Counted from the stretch's first letter, positions 45,356 through 54,872 are shown. The stretch: DNA of 64,000 nucleotides from Bacilli bacterium (GCA_900767825.1 CAAGAN010000038.1:74636-138635), one strand, 5' to 3'. Made by a program: numbers and translations. The notes: generated by a model from the sequence alone, not told the origin.

Positions 45356-46381
45356 TCAAATGTATTTCTTTATCAAAGACTCAAAAAGTTCATACCCATG
45401 ATGATTTAGATGGACCAAATCAGTAAAGAAAGGATTTTCTTTTGAAGAAGCGATATTTAAACAATTATCAATCACTTTGTAATTATATTTTGTCTGTCCA
45501 GATTCTAAATAACGGTTAAGTTGCTCTTCTACATCAACTAAATCTTTAAATAAAGGAGCATGGACGACATTAACAAAATAGTAATTAGAATCAGGGAATA
45601 TATCTCTTAATAACTTTAAGAATTTGATTCTTCTTAGTTGGACTGCTTTAGGGGTTTCTTGGCAATGCAAGTCATTAAAGCCTAAGTTAATTATTATGTT
45701 CTTTGGAGACGACAAATCCTTAAGTTTATAAACATAAGGTATCCAATCGTAAAAGCGAGTTCCGCCTAATCCAAGATTTAAAGAATTCTTAAAAACATTG
45801 TAAAAGGTATTTTTTGAATATTCTTCATAATTCCATAATTCAAAATATGAATCTCCTATAAACAAATTATCTAGCCTACATATGTTTTTGATAGCTTCTT
45901 TTTCTTTATCAAGGAGAATGGCCCTTTCATCTATTTCAAATTGCATAGATTTATCATATCCATCTAGCAAGGAATCATAATCAAACTTGCCGCGATACTC
46001 TCCCTTTTTATCTAAACGTGAAAAATAACCAATCTGAAAATGAGTTGGTTTATTCTCGGAATCAACATAATATTTAACCCCGTTGCCATGAATCCAATCC
46101 GAATTAACATCATCGAAATTCCCAACAAACTTATATAATTTCTCATCCGTAATTCTATTTAACTGGCCTAAACAGGAGGTAGTAAAATCTTGTTGGCCTT
46201 TGCCTTTCTTAAGGTAATTCTTGCCATCAAAGAATATCCTTCCAGTATAAACAGATCCCTCTAGATATTTAATTTGGCCAAAGCCATAACAAGGTTTCTT
46301 TTTCCCATATAAAGATGGTTTATCAGGGCAAAACCACCACACCCCTACATTATTTTTCTTAAAAGCATCAAATATAACCAT
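45356..46381 (-). CDS. MORN-repeat protein with SGNH/GDSL hydrolase domain
   Basis: 341 residues. The first ~160 residues hold MORN-like repeats (GFGQIKYLEGSVYTGRIFFD, GKGQQDF, WIHGNGVKYYVDS). Residues ~195-341 are an SGNH hydrolase: nucleophile block LFIGDSYFELW, oxyanion Asn in INLGFNDLH, and D-x-x-H in DLVHLNHHGYEL. No signal peptide, so it looks cytoplasmic. Esterase or deacetylase activity is inferred; the MORN part may recruit lipids. SD AAGGAG lies before the ATG. Confidence 0.82.
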   Translation of the reverse strand: MVIFDAFKKNNVGVWWFCPDKPSLYGKKKPCYGFGQIKYLEGSVYTGRIFFDGKNYLKKGKGQQDFTTSCLGQLNRITDEKLYKFVGNFDDVNSDWIHGNGVKYYVDSENKPTHFQIGYFSRLDKKGEYRGKFDYDSLLDGYDKSMQFEIDERAILLDKEKEAIKNICRLDNLFIGDSYFELWNYEEYSKNTFYNVFKNSLNLGLGGTRFYDWIPYVYKLKDLSSPKNIIINLGFNDLHCQETPKAVQLRRIKFLKLLRDIFPDSNYYFVNVVHAPLFKDLVDVEEQLNRYLESGQTKYNYKVIDNCLNIASSKENPFFTDLVHLNHHGYELFESLIKKYI

Positions 46382-46807
46382 TTATTAATTTCGCTCCTTT
46401 TGGCAACTAATAAATATAAATTGGAAGCAAAAAAAGTATATCACCCATAATATGTTTAGATGATTCGTTAAAAATAATGTGAAAACCTTTGAAAGTCTTG
46501 TGTGTCAGCGTAAAGAAGAAACATATAAGGCGGCACCCCTATTAGCCGTCTTTATTATCTTCTTAAATCATATACGTAATTTTTATTGGCCTTGCTTTTA
46601 TAACGCCAATAAATGATGCGTTTTGCCTCCTTCTATAAGTATGACTTTATCTACTGGTTAAATTCTCTCTTATAATGTGATCATTTGCAATAGCGCACAT
46701 TACAATCAATGAAAAAATTGTTTTAAAGAAAACCGCTGAACGTCGAATAGAAAATAGGTTTTTATAAATAATCAATACACGGGGTCATTATCTAAGACTA
46801 TTCAAAA
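46382..46807. other. gap of ~430 bases with one terminator-like hairpin
   Basis: At about 46530-46560 the plus strand has GGCGGC, a short loop, GCCGTC and then TTTATTATC, a plausible intrinsic terminator with no gene upstream on that strand; it may end a small RNA or be a remnant. The remainder has no supportable gene. Confidence 0.4.
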
Positions 46808-48232
46808 CTAGATAGACATGAGATCTTCTAACGTAATAGTTCTGGCCACCATTCCTGAATGTAAGTTTTTTGAAATCCCGAAAGGAGTAATCATCGTATA
46901 AATGATAGGCTTTTTATTGTTAGTAATCTTTATAAAATCAGAAACTCTCTTCCTATAGTTTTCTTCTTCTTTGCTAGTAATTGAATATGGGGTTAATGAA
47001 TATTTCATTTCGCACATATTAATAACCCCATCATTTCTATCAATCAATAAGTCAATTTGATGGCCATCAACTCCATTTTCTAAGTCTCTAGAACAAACCC
47101 AGGAGCATTCTCTGCTTACTACTCCAGAAATCCCCAAGGCGTGCTTGATTTGTTTTATATGTTCCAAACAGATAAGTTCAAAAGATAAACCCATAAAGGT
47201 GTTATAACTACCACTTTGAAGATTATTTTGATAGAAATGTTCATCCTCTTTTTTAGGGTTCATCATATTCAAAGAGAAAATAGTAAAATTATCTATAAGT
47301 TGAAATACAGACTCTTTCTTCTTTTTGGCATATGGAAAATATTGTCTTACAAAGCCACATTCTTCTAATTCTGCTAATTTCTTAGATAAGCTGCCGCTGT
47401 CTTTTAATTTGGAAGCTTCGATTAATTCGGTTCTAGTCAGTCCCTTCTTCTTTTTGGCGATAGAAGTGATTATGCGAACATATTCTTCCGGTTTAGTAAA
47501 CATTGAAGAATATAAATATTTAAATTCATCGCGTAGTTCACCGCTTCTAGAGAAACACAAAGCATCGATATTTTGGGTGACGCTGAATCCTTTCTTTAAC
47601 AGGCTCCAATAATAAGGCACTCCGCCAAAAACCATATAAAGTTCAAGTATTTGCAAGTCAGAATAATTCAATTCGTTCTTATAACAGTATTCTTTACATT
47701 CCTTAAGAGAAAAAGGCAATAAATGAATTGAATGACTAAGTCTATGATACAAACCACCTTTATTATGAATGATATGATCAAGCAGCCATGACGTTGCAGA
47801 AGAAGAAACAATTAAAAGAACATCTTTTCTTCCACTAGCCCAACCATTCCAAAAGGATTCTAAAGCTGTGAGGAAATCAGTGCTTCTTTTTCCTGCCATC
47901 CAGCTTAGTTCATCTAAAAATATTACTTTCCTTTTTTCGTTAGAAGACATGATTTTTCTCTTCAGGTAAGAAAACGCAACCATCCAATCTTTTACATCTT
48001 CTTCAATGACGGTGCCTTGTTCTTTTAACGAGAGGCAGAAATCTTGAATTTGCTTCTTAGAATTTGCATTAGCAAGTCCAGAGTGTGAAAAGAAGAAATT
48101 ATAATCAAAAGCCTCACGAATCAAATAAGTCTTTCCTATTCTCCTTCTTCCATAAACGGCAATGAATTAGGATTCATTGCTTAAATATGCTTCTTGTAGC
48201 AATTCTTTTTCTTCTTTTCTTCCTACTAACAT
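46808..48232 (-). pseudogene. AAA ATPase (DUF234-type), broken by nonsense codon
   Basis: From ATG 48232 (SD GGAG) the frame reads MLVGRKEEKELLQEAYLSNE, then TAA at codon 22 (48169-48167), then continues without a shift for ~450 codons, starting IAVYGRRRIGKTYLI, the Walker A of archaeal-type/DUF234 ATPases. Walker B is RKVIFLDELSWM; the C-terminal third has the PD-(D/E)XK-like GHQIDLLIDR and MCEMKYSLTP. The stop precedes Walker A and no good start lies between, so function is probably lost. A 16-bp inverted repeat sits just upstream. Confidence 0.8.
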
Positions 48233-48249
48233 GCTTATTCTCCTTTTCA

Positions 48250-48294
48250 CTATTTTACGGAATGTGGTTTAAAAAAGAACATTCCGTAAAATAG
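48250..48294. promoter_or_regulatory. 16-bp inverted repeat upstream of broken ATPase
   Basis: Perfect arms CTATTTTACGGAATGT (48250-48265) and ACATTCCGTAAAATAG (48279-48294), 13-base spacer. It starts 18 bases upstream of the ATPase ATG. Shares TTC(C)GTAAAAT with the three repeats before the DUF4143 ATPase at 17897. Confidence 0.8.
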
Positions 48295-48361
48295 CGAATG
48301 TTCTTCAAGCCTAAAAAATATAAAAAAGAGGCAATATTTCCATTACCTCAAATCAGTAATT

Positions 48362-48758
48362 TGGTGGAGTCGCGGAGAATCGAACTCCGGTCCGAAGAAT
48401 GACCCTTAGCAGCGTCTACAGTTTAGACGGCATCGAATATCACTAGCGGCTAAGATGCCGTAAGTTTCGCTAGATAGGCTATAGATTTTCGTCCTCTTTC
48501 CCTAGCCAATGAAAGAAGCTTATCGCCTTGGTATGACACTACACCTGTGCGTGAGACGAGTAAACCACAGGGAGCGTGCTTGTCCTCAGATCGAGGAACC
48601 TATGTCGGTGCTAAATTAAGCGCAAGCGCAGGAAGCGCGGTTTAAAGCGCGGTTCCCAAAAATATAACTATTGTCAGTTATTGTTTTTTTAACGTTATGG
48701 ATCGTCACTCCACTGCAACTGCTAATTTTCTACTCTCCGTCAAAACCATGACGGCCCC
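48362..48758 (-). ncRNA. ssrA: transfer-messenger RNA
   Basis: The tRNA-like ends are clear on the minus strand: 5' GGGGCCGTCATGGTTTTGAC from 48758 and 3' end GTTCGATTCTCCGCGACTCC followed by ACCA at 48362. It is ~397 nt, a normal one-piece tmRNA. It rescues stalled ribosomes and tags the product. Two reading frames of the tag are possible after ATAACTGACAAT; one would end RASCACA before TAA, the other FLGTAL before TAA in a hairpin loop. I could not decide between them. Confidence 0.93.
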
Positions 48759-48823
48759 AGAACAATTGCCTAAGAAATTAGACTAGAAGAATATAAAGCA
48801 TAGGGAGTCGAAAATAAAGTAAA

Positions 48824-49336
48824 TTATAATTCATGATCCTTTTGCTTCTTCTTAAATATAATGGGAAAAAGGCAAATAAGCAAATTAACTAAAGCAATAA
48901 AACAAAATCCTAAAGAAAAGAAATATCCTACCCCTGGTCTAATCCCATTTATTAATAAAGAAGATGATAAAGTGGCAAGCGGCAAGGAAAAACAATTAAG
49001 AATAAATGTGATTATTCCGAGAATAGTCGCGATTATCAAATTCGTTTTATCTTTTTTCCCAAATAAGGATGCAACAATAGAAAGCAAACATAATTGAAGC
49101 ATCAATAATAGTGGGATATTTAATTTATATGAGAATGAATATAGGTGGGAATTTAAATAAAAAATATCTTCCCCTCCTATTAATATTTTATAGGAAGTAA
49201 GTCCTACAGTTACCCCATATTCATCTTGATAAGAGCAAAACGGGATAAAGAAAGAAAGGCCTGATAAGAGGAAAAAGACGGCTGATGTATATACAAGCGA
49301 TCCCTTTCTATTTTCTTTCTTAATCGATTTTGGCAT
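48824..49336 (-). CDS. small membrane protein, four segments
   Basis: 170 residues from ATG 49336 (the frame is open to a TTG at 49357). Four hydrophobic helices (TSAVFFLLSGLSFFIPFCSY to FIALVNLLICLFPIIF) and a basic tail. It begins 21 bases after the Fic-like gene on the same strand. No family recognised. Confidence 0.65.
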   Translation of the reverse strand: MPKSIKKENRKGSLVYTSAVFFLLSGLSFFIPFCSYQDEYGVTVGLTSYKILIGGEDIFYLNSHLYSFSYKLNIPLLLMLQLCLLSIVASLFGKKDKTNLIIATILGIITFILNCFSLPLATLSSSLLINGIRPGVGYFFSLGFCFIALVNLLICLFPIIFKKKQKDHEL

Positions 49337-49357
49337 GAGGAAATTATAATTGAACAA

Positions 49358-50398
49358 TTAGAAAATGAAAATCGAAGAGGACGAAGAAGATAAAACATAG
49401 GTCGAATATCTTCCAAAATTAATAAGCCTTATTCTATTTTGGCTACATAGTTCTCCTAAAGATTTTTCTATCGTTGTCTTTGAATAAATAAATAACGTTT
49501 CTTCGATATCTTCTTTTGAAAGAGGTGATTTGCTTTCCTTAATAAGAGTATAGATCTTATCTTGGCTCTTATTCTTTTCTAGAATTAAAGAATAAGAATA
49601 TAATAAAGAGGAATAGATATCACCCATGGTCGAAAGAATGAACAAGACAAATTCGGATACATTTAATTTGTTTTGTTTATAGGAATTTTTAAGTTGCCTA
49701 TATATGCGATTAAATTCTTTTTTATCTTTATAAATAAATCTAGAAAAGCTTCTATAATTCATAAAGTCATAGCCAAATTTATAAAGAAGATAATCTAATA
49801 AAAGAAGACTCATGGATACGTTATAAAACTCAAAAGGAGAAATGGCTAAAAAGCATCCAATAAAGACAATTGAAGTTAATAACATATTGTTTTCTTTATG
49901 CCTGCTAGAAAGCTTTAATTGTTTTAACAAAAAGGCAAGCAGAGAAGAAGTCTCGTTTGAATAAGGGGCTAATAAAGATTCCATTGCTTTAGAAAACCTA
50001 GAAGAAACTCCTACAACAGATTTGTTAGACTCTCCAACACCTTCTTTTAATTTTAGATAAGTGGATTTAATGATTTTTTCACTTAAATCAGATCCATCTA
50101 GAACATCAATATCGTTAAGTAATTCAAGTAGATTTACAAATAGCTTTTCGTTATCAGTTTTGCACTTGCTATTTTTAGTAATTTCTTTCTTACTATTTTG
50201 CCTAATTTTTCTTTTGTCTAAGCAAAGCAAAAAGTATGCTTCATCAAGTTTTGATTTAGCTGTCAACAAGTCAATGTTTTTAAGCGAATCTAACTTCTTC
50301 AAATCAAATCTTTTATTCTCGATAACTTGGAATTTTGAAAACAAATCTTTAGAGAAAGTTAGAAACAATTGTTTATCCAAATCCAATAATTCTTCCAT
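49358..50398 (-). CDS. degenerate Fic-domain protein with C-terminal winged helix
   Basis: 346 residues. Residues ~185-255 align with the Fic core by pattern: FIGCFLAISPFEFYNVSMSL corresponds to the loop HPFxDGNGR, followed by LLLLDYLLYKFGYDF and KDKKEFNRIYRQLKNSYK as in Fic proteins. The catalytic His is Ser and the GNGR residues are missing, so AMPylation should be impossible. The end (SPLSKEDIEETLFIYSKTTI, EKSLGELCSQNRIRLINFG) is a winged helix as in many Fic regulators. Likely a pseudoenzyme acting as a DNA-binding regulator; an inverted repeat lies upstream. Confidence 0.6.
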   Translation of the reverse strand: MEELLDLDKQLFLTFSKDLFSKFQVIENKRFDLKKLDSLKNIDLLTAKSKLDEAYFLLCLDKRKIRQNSKKEITKNSKCKTDNEKLFVNLLELLNDIDVLDGSDLSEKIIKSTYLKLKEGVGESNKSVVGVSSRFSKAMESLLAPYSNETSSLLAFLLKQLKLSSRHKENNMLLTSIVFIGCFLAISPFEFYNVSMSLLLLDYLLYKFGYDFMNYRSFSRFIYKDKKEFNRIYRQLKNSYKQNKLNVSEFVLFILSTMGDIYSSLLYSYSLILEKNKSQDKIYTLIKESKSPLSKEDIEETLFIYSKTTIEKSLGELCSQNRIRLINFGRYSTYVLSSSSSSIFIF

Positions 50399-50425
50399 TA
50401 ATGTAATTATACAAACTATATTTAT

Positions 50426-50458
50426 AACTGCATATATTTTTATAAAAAGTATGCAGTT
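50426..50458. promoter_or_regulatory. 9-bp inverted repeat before Fic-like gene
   Basis: AACTGCATA (50426-50434) and TATGCAGTT (50450-50458), perfect arms with a 15-base AT-rich spacer. It lies 28 bases upstream of the start and just before a TATAAT-like box on the minus strand, a likely autoregulatory site. Confidence 0.6.
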
Positions 50459-50611
50459 AAAAGATAAAATAAATTACTTAGCAAAATCAAAGACACGAGA
50501 AAAATAAGATGAAAAAGTCATAAAATTTATTTCTTAGACTCATATCTTCTCTTTTAAAATCGTCTCTACTCGTGTATTGTTATCTTTGCTTTGCAAAGGT
50601 TAAATTGAAAA

Positions 50612-51649
50612 ATGTCTAAAAATAAAAAGAAGAACAAACAAAAAATGTCAGCAGAAACAAAGGCCAAAATCACCTTAGGTTTCAAGACATTAATATCTAA
50701 CGATGCCTGTATAAAAACAGGCCGTGAATGGCATTGGTATTTGCCAATAATATTCGGAATCCTATCCGTCATAATCGCATTGATTCCTTCCTTCACAACA
50801 AACATGAAAACAAAGTATGGAACAAGTATGTTAGGATCAGCTAGTTACGGCTATGAAAACGGCTTAGTCCACTTCCAAAATTTCATGGAAGAAAAAGGAG
50901 TCGACTTTGTAGTTAAAGATTCAACATTGGTCGATACCGATAACAAATGGACTTCTACTTTCTCTAGCGAAGACCAAAAATGGTACACAGTCAAAAATGC
51001 CGATTCTAATAAAACCATATTTGAAGTCTTCTATAACGATGGAGCTCTTTCCGATTATGATTTCTATGCACGTGTCGTAAACAACAAAAACCCTTATACC
51101 GACATTGCTAGAGGCGGCGAAAAAGATAAGTATTCCAACAACGCTCTTGTATTAGGAAAGAAAACAATCTACGTATTCAAGGTTAAAGCAGACGCTTCTA
51201 GTTCTTCTGTAATAAATGGAATCTATGATAGAAGTGAAGGGTTGCATTTAAAGAATCTAGCCCCAACTGATATTAATAAAAACACCATCGAGTATGCTGA
51301 AAAGCTAAAACTCAATTATGCATCATTCCTAAACGATTGTGCCGAAACTCAAAAGAACACCCAATCTTGGACTTATTGCGGTATCATGGCAGCTGTCTAT
51401 GTTGGCTTAGAATTCCTATTCGGATTAGTCATATTCTTAATGACTAGAGGAAAACGTAATCCATTCAGGATTTATACATTCTGGGAAACCCAAAAGATGG
51501 CTTATTGGGCTTCAGTCTCACCTGCTATATTATCCTTAATCGTTGGATTCTTGCTTCCACAATTCGCCATGATGGGATTCATCTTCCTGTTCGGTTTAAG
51601 AATAATGTGGATGTCAATGAGGTCATTAAGGCCTTACGAAGGCAAATAA
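50612..51649 (+). CDS. DUF1189-like membrane protein
   Basis: 345 residues. A Lys-rich N-terminus, one membrane helix (WYLPIIFGILSVIIALIPSF, res ~42), a ~210-residue external domain of mixed strands, and three C-terminal helices ending GFIFLFGLRIMWMSMRSLRP. This layout resembles DUF1189 proteins, whose function is unknown. Followed by a strong terminator. Confidence 0.65.
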   Translation: MSKNKKKNKQKMSAETKAKITLGFKTLISNDACIKTGREWHWYLPIIFGILSVIIALIPSFTTNMKTKYGTSMLGSASYGYENGLVHFQNFMEEKGVDFVVKDSTLVDTDNKWTSTFSSEDQKWYTVKNADSNKTIFEVFYNDGALSDYDFYARVVNNKNPYTDIARGGEKDKYSNNALVLGKKTIYVFKVKADASSSSVINGIYDRSEGLHLKNLAPTDINKNTIEYAEKLKLNYASFLNDCAETQKNTQSWTYCGIMAAVYVGLEFLFGLVIFLMTRGKRNPFRIYTFWETQKMAYWASVSPAILSLIVGFLLPQFAMMGFIFLFGLRIMWMSMRSLRPYEGK

Positions 51650-51666
51650 AAATTAAAAACAAATTG

Positions 51667-51694
51667 GAAGAGGCTTGTTCCTCTTCTTTTTTTT
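51667..51694 (+). terminator. terminator of the DUF1189-like gene
   Basis: Perfect GAAGAGG / CCTCTTC stem, six-base loop, eight T's, 17 bases after the stop. Confidence 0.9.
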
Positions 51695-51700
51695 GTACTT

Positions 51701-51730
51701 AAAAAGGGCCACCATTTAACGATAGCCCTT
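51701..51730 (-). terminator. terminator of rhaA-rhaD
   Basis: On the minus strand AAGGGC, 15-base loop, GCCCTT, then TTT, just after the rhaD stop at 51746. Confidence 0.75.
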
Positions 51731-51745
51731 AATTCGATTGTTTTA

Positions 51746-52564
51746 TTAATCTAGGAATTCTGGATTAATAGTGACGTGATATGGCTTTTGCAAGGCCCTG
51801 AAATCATCATCAGTGATAGTTTGTTTAATTCCACCCATCGATAAGACTTTGACTAATATATCAGCACTCTTATCAACGGTATCAATTAATCCCCAAGTCG
51901 AATCAAATGTTTCCCCAGTTACGAATATTCCATGATGTGCCCAGATAGCAACATCATATGTTTCCATTAACTTAGAAGTAGCTAAGGCAATTTCTTCTCC
52001 GCCAGGAACCATCCAAGGAACAACTCCGACTCCAGCAGGGAAGATAATTGGACATTCAGTCATCATTTCCCACATCTTGTGGCTCCAAGTCTTATTATCT
52101 AGAGGTAAGACGAAGGTAAGAGCAATAACATTAGCAGGATGGCAATGGTAGACGATTCTATATTTGCCATTTGTCCTAGCCTTTACAACAGCTAGATTCA
52201 TTAAATGGCTTGGGAGTTCGGAAGTTGGATGGTTTCCGCCTTTCATTCCCCATTCAATACGGTAATTTTCACCTTTTTCATCAACTTTGATGATCCCACA
52301 ATTGGATTCAGGATCACTTTCCATATTCATCATATAGCAGCCAGTGCATTTGACTAGGAAATATTCATTAGCCAAGGTTGGAACACTTGCACCAATCTTT
52401 ATCCAAGGAGTAGAAGTATTTAAGGAATCCATTACTTCATTTACTTCCTCTTCATTCATACGGTAAGAAAGGTTGCCGCCGTTGCGCTCGTGCCATCCTT
52501 TTCTATAGCCATCGCCACAAAGCTTGGCAAATCTTTTTAAGAAACTTGTTTCTACTGGATTCAT
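51746..52564 (-). CDS. rhaD: rhamnulose-1-phosphate aldolase
   Basis: 272 residues, zinc class II aldolase of the araD/fucA superfamily. Cleaves L-rhamnulose 1-phosphate to DHAP and L-lactaldehyde. Zinc ligands: YHCHPANVIALTF (HxH) and HHGIFVTGETFDSTWGLIDT; the N-terminal GWHERNGGNLSYRM binds phosphate. Follows rhaA after 5 bases. Confidence 0.95.
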   Translation of the reverse strand: MNPVETSFLKRFAKLCGDGYRKGWHERNGGNLSYRMNEEEVNEVMDSLNTSTPWIKIGASVPTLANEYFLVKCTGCYMMNMESDPESNCGIIKVDEKGENYRIEWGMKGGNHPTSELPSHLMNLAVVKARTNGKYRIVYHCHPANVIALTFVLPLDNKTWSHKMWEMMTECPIIFPAGVGVVPWMVPGGEEIALATSKLMETYDVAIWAHHGIFVTGETFDSTWGLIDTVDKSADILVKVLSMGGIKQTITDDDFRALQKPYHVTINPEFLD

Positions 52565-52569
52565 TTTAA

Positions 52570-53799
52570 TTACCTTCTTTTTGATAAGACTTCCTTTTCG
52601 TATCTATCAACATCTTCCATGATGTTTTCTTTCATGTTTTCTCTTCTTAGATATTCTTCATAAATTTCAGAATATGGTAGGTCTTTTACTCTTTCTTCTA
52701 GTTCAAGTAAGTGGGTAAAATCGCCGGCATCTTGGAGTCTTCTTAATTCTTTCCATGGGGTTAATAAGGCTTGTAATAAGCATTTTTGGACACTTCTTTC
52801 ACCTATTACCCAAGCAGCAATCCTATTAATAGATGCATCAAAATAATCAAGTCCGATAACAACCCTATCCTTGCCACCGCAACGAACGATTTCATTGCAA
52901 AGATCTTGCATAGTGTCATCTTTAATAATTACATGGTCACTATCCCATCTAACTGGACGGGTAAGATGAAGTGCAATCTTTGGATAGAAGCACAATAACG
53001 ATGGAATCTTATCAGCAACGTTTTCAGTTGGATGATAATGTCCGTTATCCAATAAGCAAGAAACTCCATTTAATGCAGCATAGTTTTGATAGAATTCGCT
53101 AGAACCGACAGTAAATGATTCTAATCCAATTCCAAATACCTTACTTTCAACTGCGTCCATTAGGTTTTCGCTAGGATATTTGACTGAATATATCTCATCT
53201 AGGGACTTCTTTAATCTCATTCTTGGACCAAGCCTATCGGCTGGTACATCTTTCATTCCGTCAGGAATCCAGATATTGCATAAAGAAGGATTACCTTGGG
53301 CTTTACCAAATTCATTAGCAATTTCTCTACAAGCCTTGCCATGTCTTACCCAGAAGCTACGGACTTCTTCATCTGGAGAGGATAAGGTCAAGCCATCCTT
53401 AACCATTGGGTTAGAGAAGAAAGTTGGGTTGAAATCTAATGAAACATTGTTTTCTTTAGCCCAACTCATCCATGGTTTAAAGTCTTCAATAGTTAATTTA
53501 TCAATGGTTTTATTCCCATCATTAACTGCATATATGGCATGTAGATTTAACCTTTTCCTTCCTGGCATCATAGAGAAGGCAAAATCAATATCTTCTTTTA
53601 ATTCAGCAAAGTTTCTTGCTCTTCCTGGATAGTTTCCAGTTGTTTGGATTCCTCCAGTTAAGGCTCCGCTATTTTGGAAACCCAAAACATCATCGCCTTG
53701 CCAGCAATGGACAGATAAAGCATATTCTTTTATTTCGCTTAATGCTTTTTCAACGTCTACTCCATACTTGGCAAATTTAGTTTTTGCATCAATAAACAT
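52570..53799 (-). CDS. rhaA: L-rhamnose isomerase
   Basis: 409 residues, TIM-barrel metalloenzyme converting L-rhamnose to L-rhamnulose. Full length; characteristic SVHCWQGDDVLGFQNSGALT at the start, LDNGHYHPTENVADKIPSLL and RWDSDHVIIKDD with metal ligands. First gene of rhaAD; operator-like TTGATTA sites lie upstream. SD AAGGAGG before ATG. Confidence 0.96.
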   Translation of the reverse strand: MFIDAKTKFAKYGVDVEKALSEIKEYALSVHCWQGDDVLGFQNSGALTGGIQTTGNYPGRARNFAELKEDIDFAFSMMPGRKRLNLHAIYAVNDGNKTIDKLTIEDFKPWMSWAKENNVSLDFNPTFFSNPMVKDGLTLSSPDEEVRSFWVRHGKACREIANEFGKAQGNPSLCNIWIPDGMKDVPADRLGPRMRLKKSLDEIYSVKYPSENLMDAVESKVFGIGLESFTVGSSEFYQNYAALNGVSCLLDNGHYHPTENVADKIPSLLCFYPKIALHLTRPVRWDSDHVIIKDDTMQDLCNEIVRCGGKDRVVIGLDYFDASINRIAAWVIGERSVQKCLLQALLTPWKELRRLQDAGDFTHLLELEERVKDLPYSEIYEEYLRRENMKENIMEDVDRYEKEVLSKRR

Positions 53800-53885
53800 A
53801 TAATCCTCCTTGGATATGGCTATAGTATGTCATATTTGAATTGAACTTGTTTCTTTTAGAAAAGAATTATTAAAATAATGATAAT

Positions 53886-54071
53886 TAATCAAAATTGATT
53901 ACAAATGAATGCTTAATAATTGCTTTGTTCAAACTTAATCAAAAATGGACATTGTTAATTTTCTTTATTTTCCTAGGTTTTTCGTCAAATATTTAACATA
54001 AATAGACATTAAGTGCTCTTTTGTGCTTATTTTTGATTAAATTAATAAATATAGTCTTGATTTATAATCAA
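53886..54071. promoter_or_regulatory. array of TAATCAAA/TTTGATTA operator-like sites
   Basis: In the divergent rhaA / DeoR-type intergenic region: a palindrome TAATCA-AAAT-TGATTA at 53886-53901, half sites near 53935 (TTAATCAAAA) and 54030 (TTTTTGATTAA), and a second palindrome TTGATT-TAT-AATCAA at 54057-54071. The rest of this 300-base gap is AT-rich promoter-like sequence. Most likely sites for the DeoR-type regulator encoded at 54104. Confidence 0.65.
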
Positions 54072-54103
54072 AATTGCTCAAACATATCTACAAGGCGAAA
54101 ATT

Positions 54104-54871
54104 ATGTTGATAGATGAAAGACAGAACCAGATTTTAGACATTATCAAGGAAAAAACATTTGTAAGGGTAGATGAATTGGCCTCTTTGGTCTATGCATCTC
54201 CCGCTACAATTAGAAGAGATCTAGCGTTATTAGATGAGGCAGGACTAATTCAAAGACTCCATGGAGGGGCTAGTTTAATCGGGGCTACTACAGGAGAAAC
54301 TTCTTCTATCGTTAGAAAACAATCTAATGTATTAGAAAAAAGACATATAGCAATCAAAGCCCTAGATTTTATCGAAAATGGAGGATGTTATTTCTTTGAC
54401 TCATCTACAACAGTAGCAAAAATAGTTCAATTCCTAGGCAAAAGAAATGATGTAACAATCATAACAAATGGCTTGGAATGTGGATTACAAATTGCTTCTT
54501 GCCAAAACTGCAAGGGTTATATAGCAGGTGGAGAAATCCAAAAAAAATCGGCATCAAGTTTTTCTGGCGATGTTATTAACTTCATCAACGGTTTCACTTG
54601 CGACGCCTTCTTCTTTTCTTGCAAAGGTGCTTCTTTAGAAAATGGTCCAACTGAAGGAACGGTTGAATCCCAACGTTGCAAAGCCGCCATGTTAAAAAGA
54701 TCTAGCAAGCACATCCTTCTAGTAGACCATACGAAATGGAACCACACCCATCTAGTATCTAACTGCACTTGGGATAAGGTGGATATAGTGATAACCGACT
54801 CCATGCCCCCGCTAGAATTCAAAAAATTATTCGAAGATTTAAATATACAATTAGTAATCGCGGATAAGTAA
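54104..54871 (+). CDS. DeoR-family regulator, probably of rhamnose genes
   Basis: 255 residues from ATG 54104 (AAGGCG upstream); the frame is open to 54074, but the extension is not family-like. N-terminal HTH (RQNQILDIIKEKTFVRVDEL, ASPATIRRDLALLDEAGLIQ, RLHGGASL) and a C-terminal sugar-phosphate-sensing isomerase-like domain (FFDSSTTVAKIVQFL, FFFSCKGASLENGPTE, LLVDHTKW). Divergent from rhaA; likely represses rhaAD, rhaB and itself, released by a rhamnose intermediate. Assignment to rhamnose is by context. Confidence 0.9.
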   Translation: MLIDERQNQILDIIKEKTFVRVDELASLVYASPATIRRDLALLDEAGLIQRLHGGASLIGATTGETSSIVRKQSNVLEKRHIAIKALDFIENGGCYFFDSSTTVAKIVQFLGKRNDVTIITNGLECGLQIASCQNCKGYIAGGEIQKKSASSFSGDVINFINGFTCDAFFFSCKGASLENGPTEGTVESQRCKAAMLKRSSKHILLVDHTKWNHTHLVSNCTWDKVDIVITDSMPPLEFKKLFEDLNIQLVIADK

Positions 54872-54872
54872 T

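Noticed and set aside
46808..48124. Reading the ATPase as an intact 438-residue protein starting at TTG 48124
   Set aside because: This start lies after the Walker A motif; the upstream ATG with ribosome site and in-frame Walker A shows that the original gene was longer.
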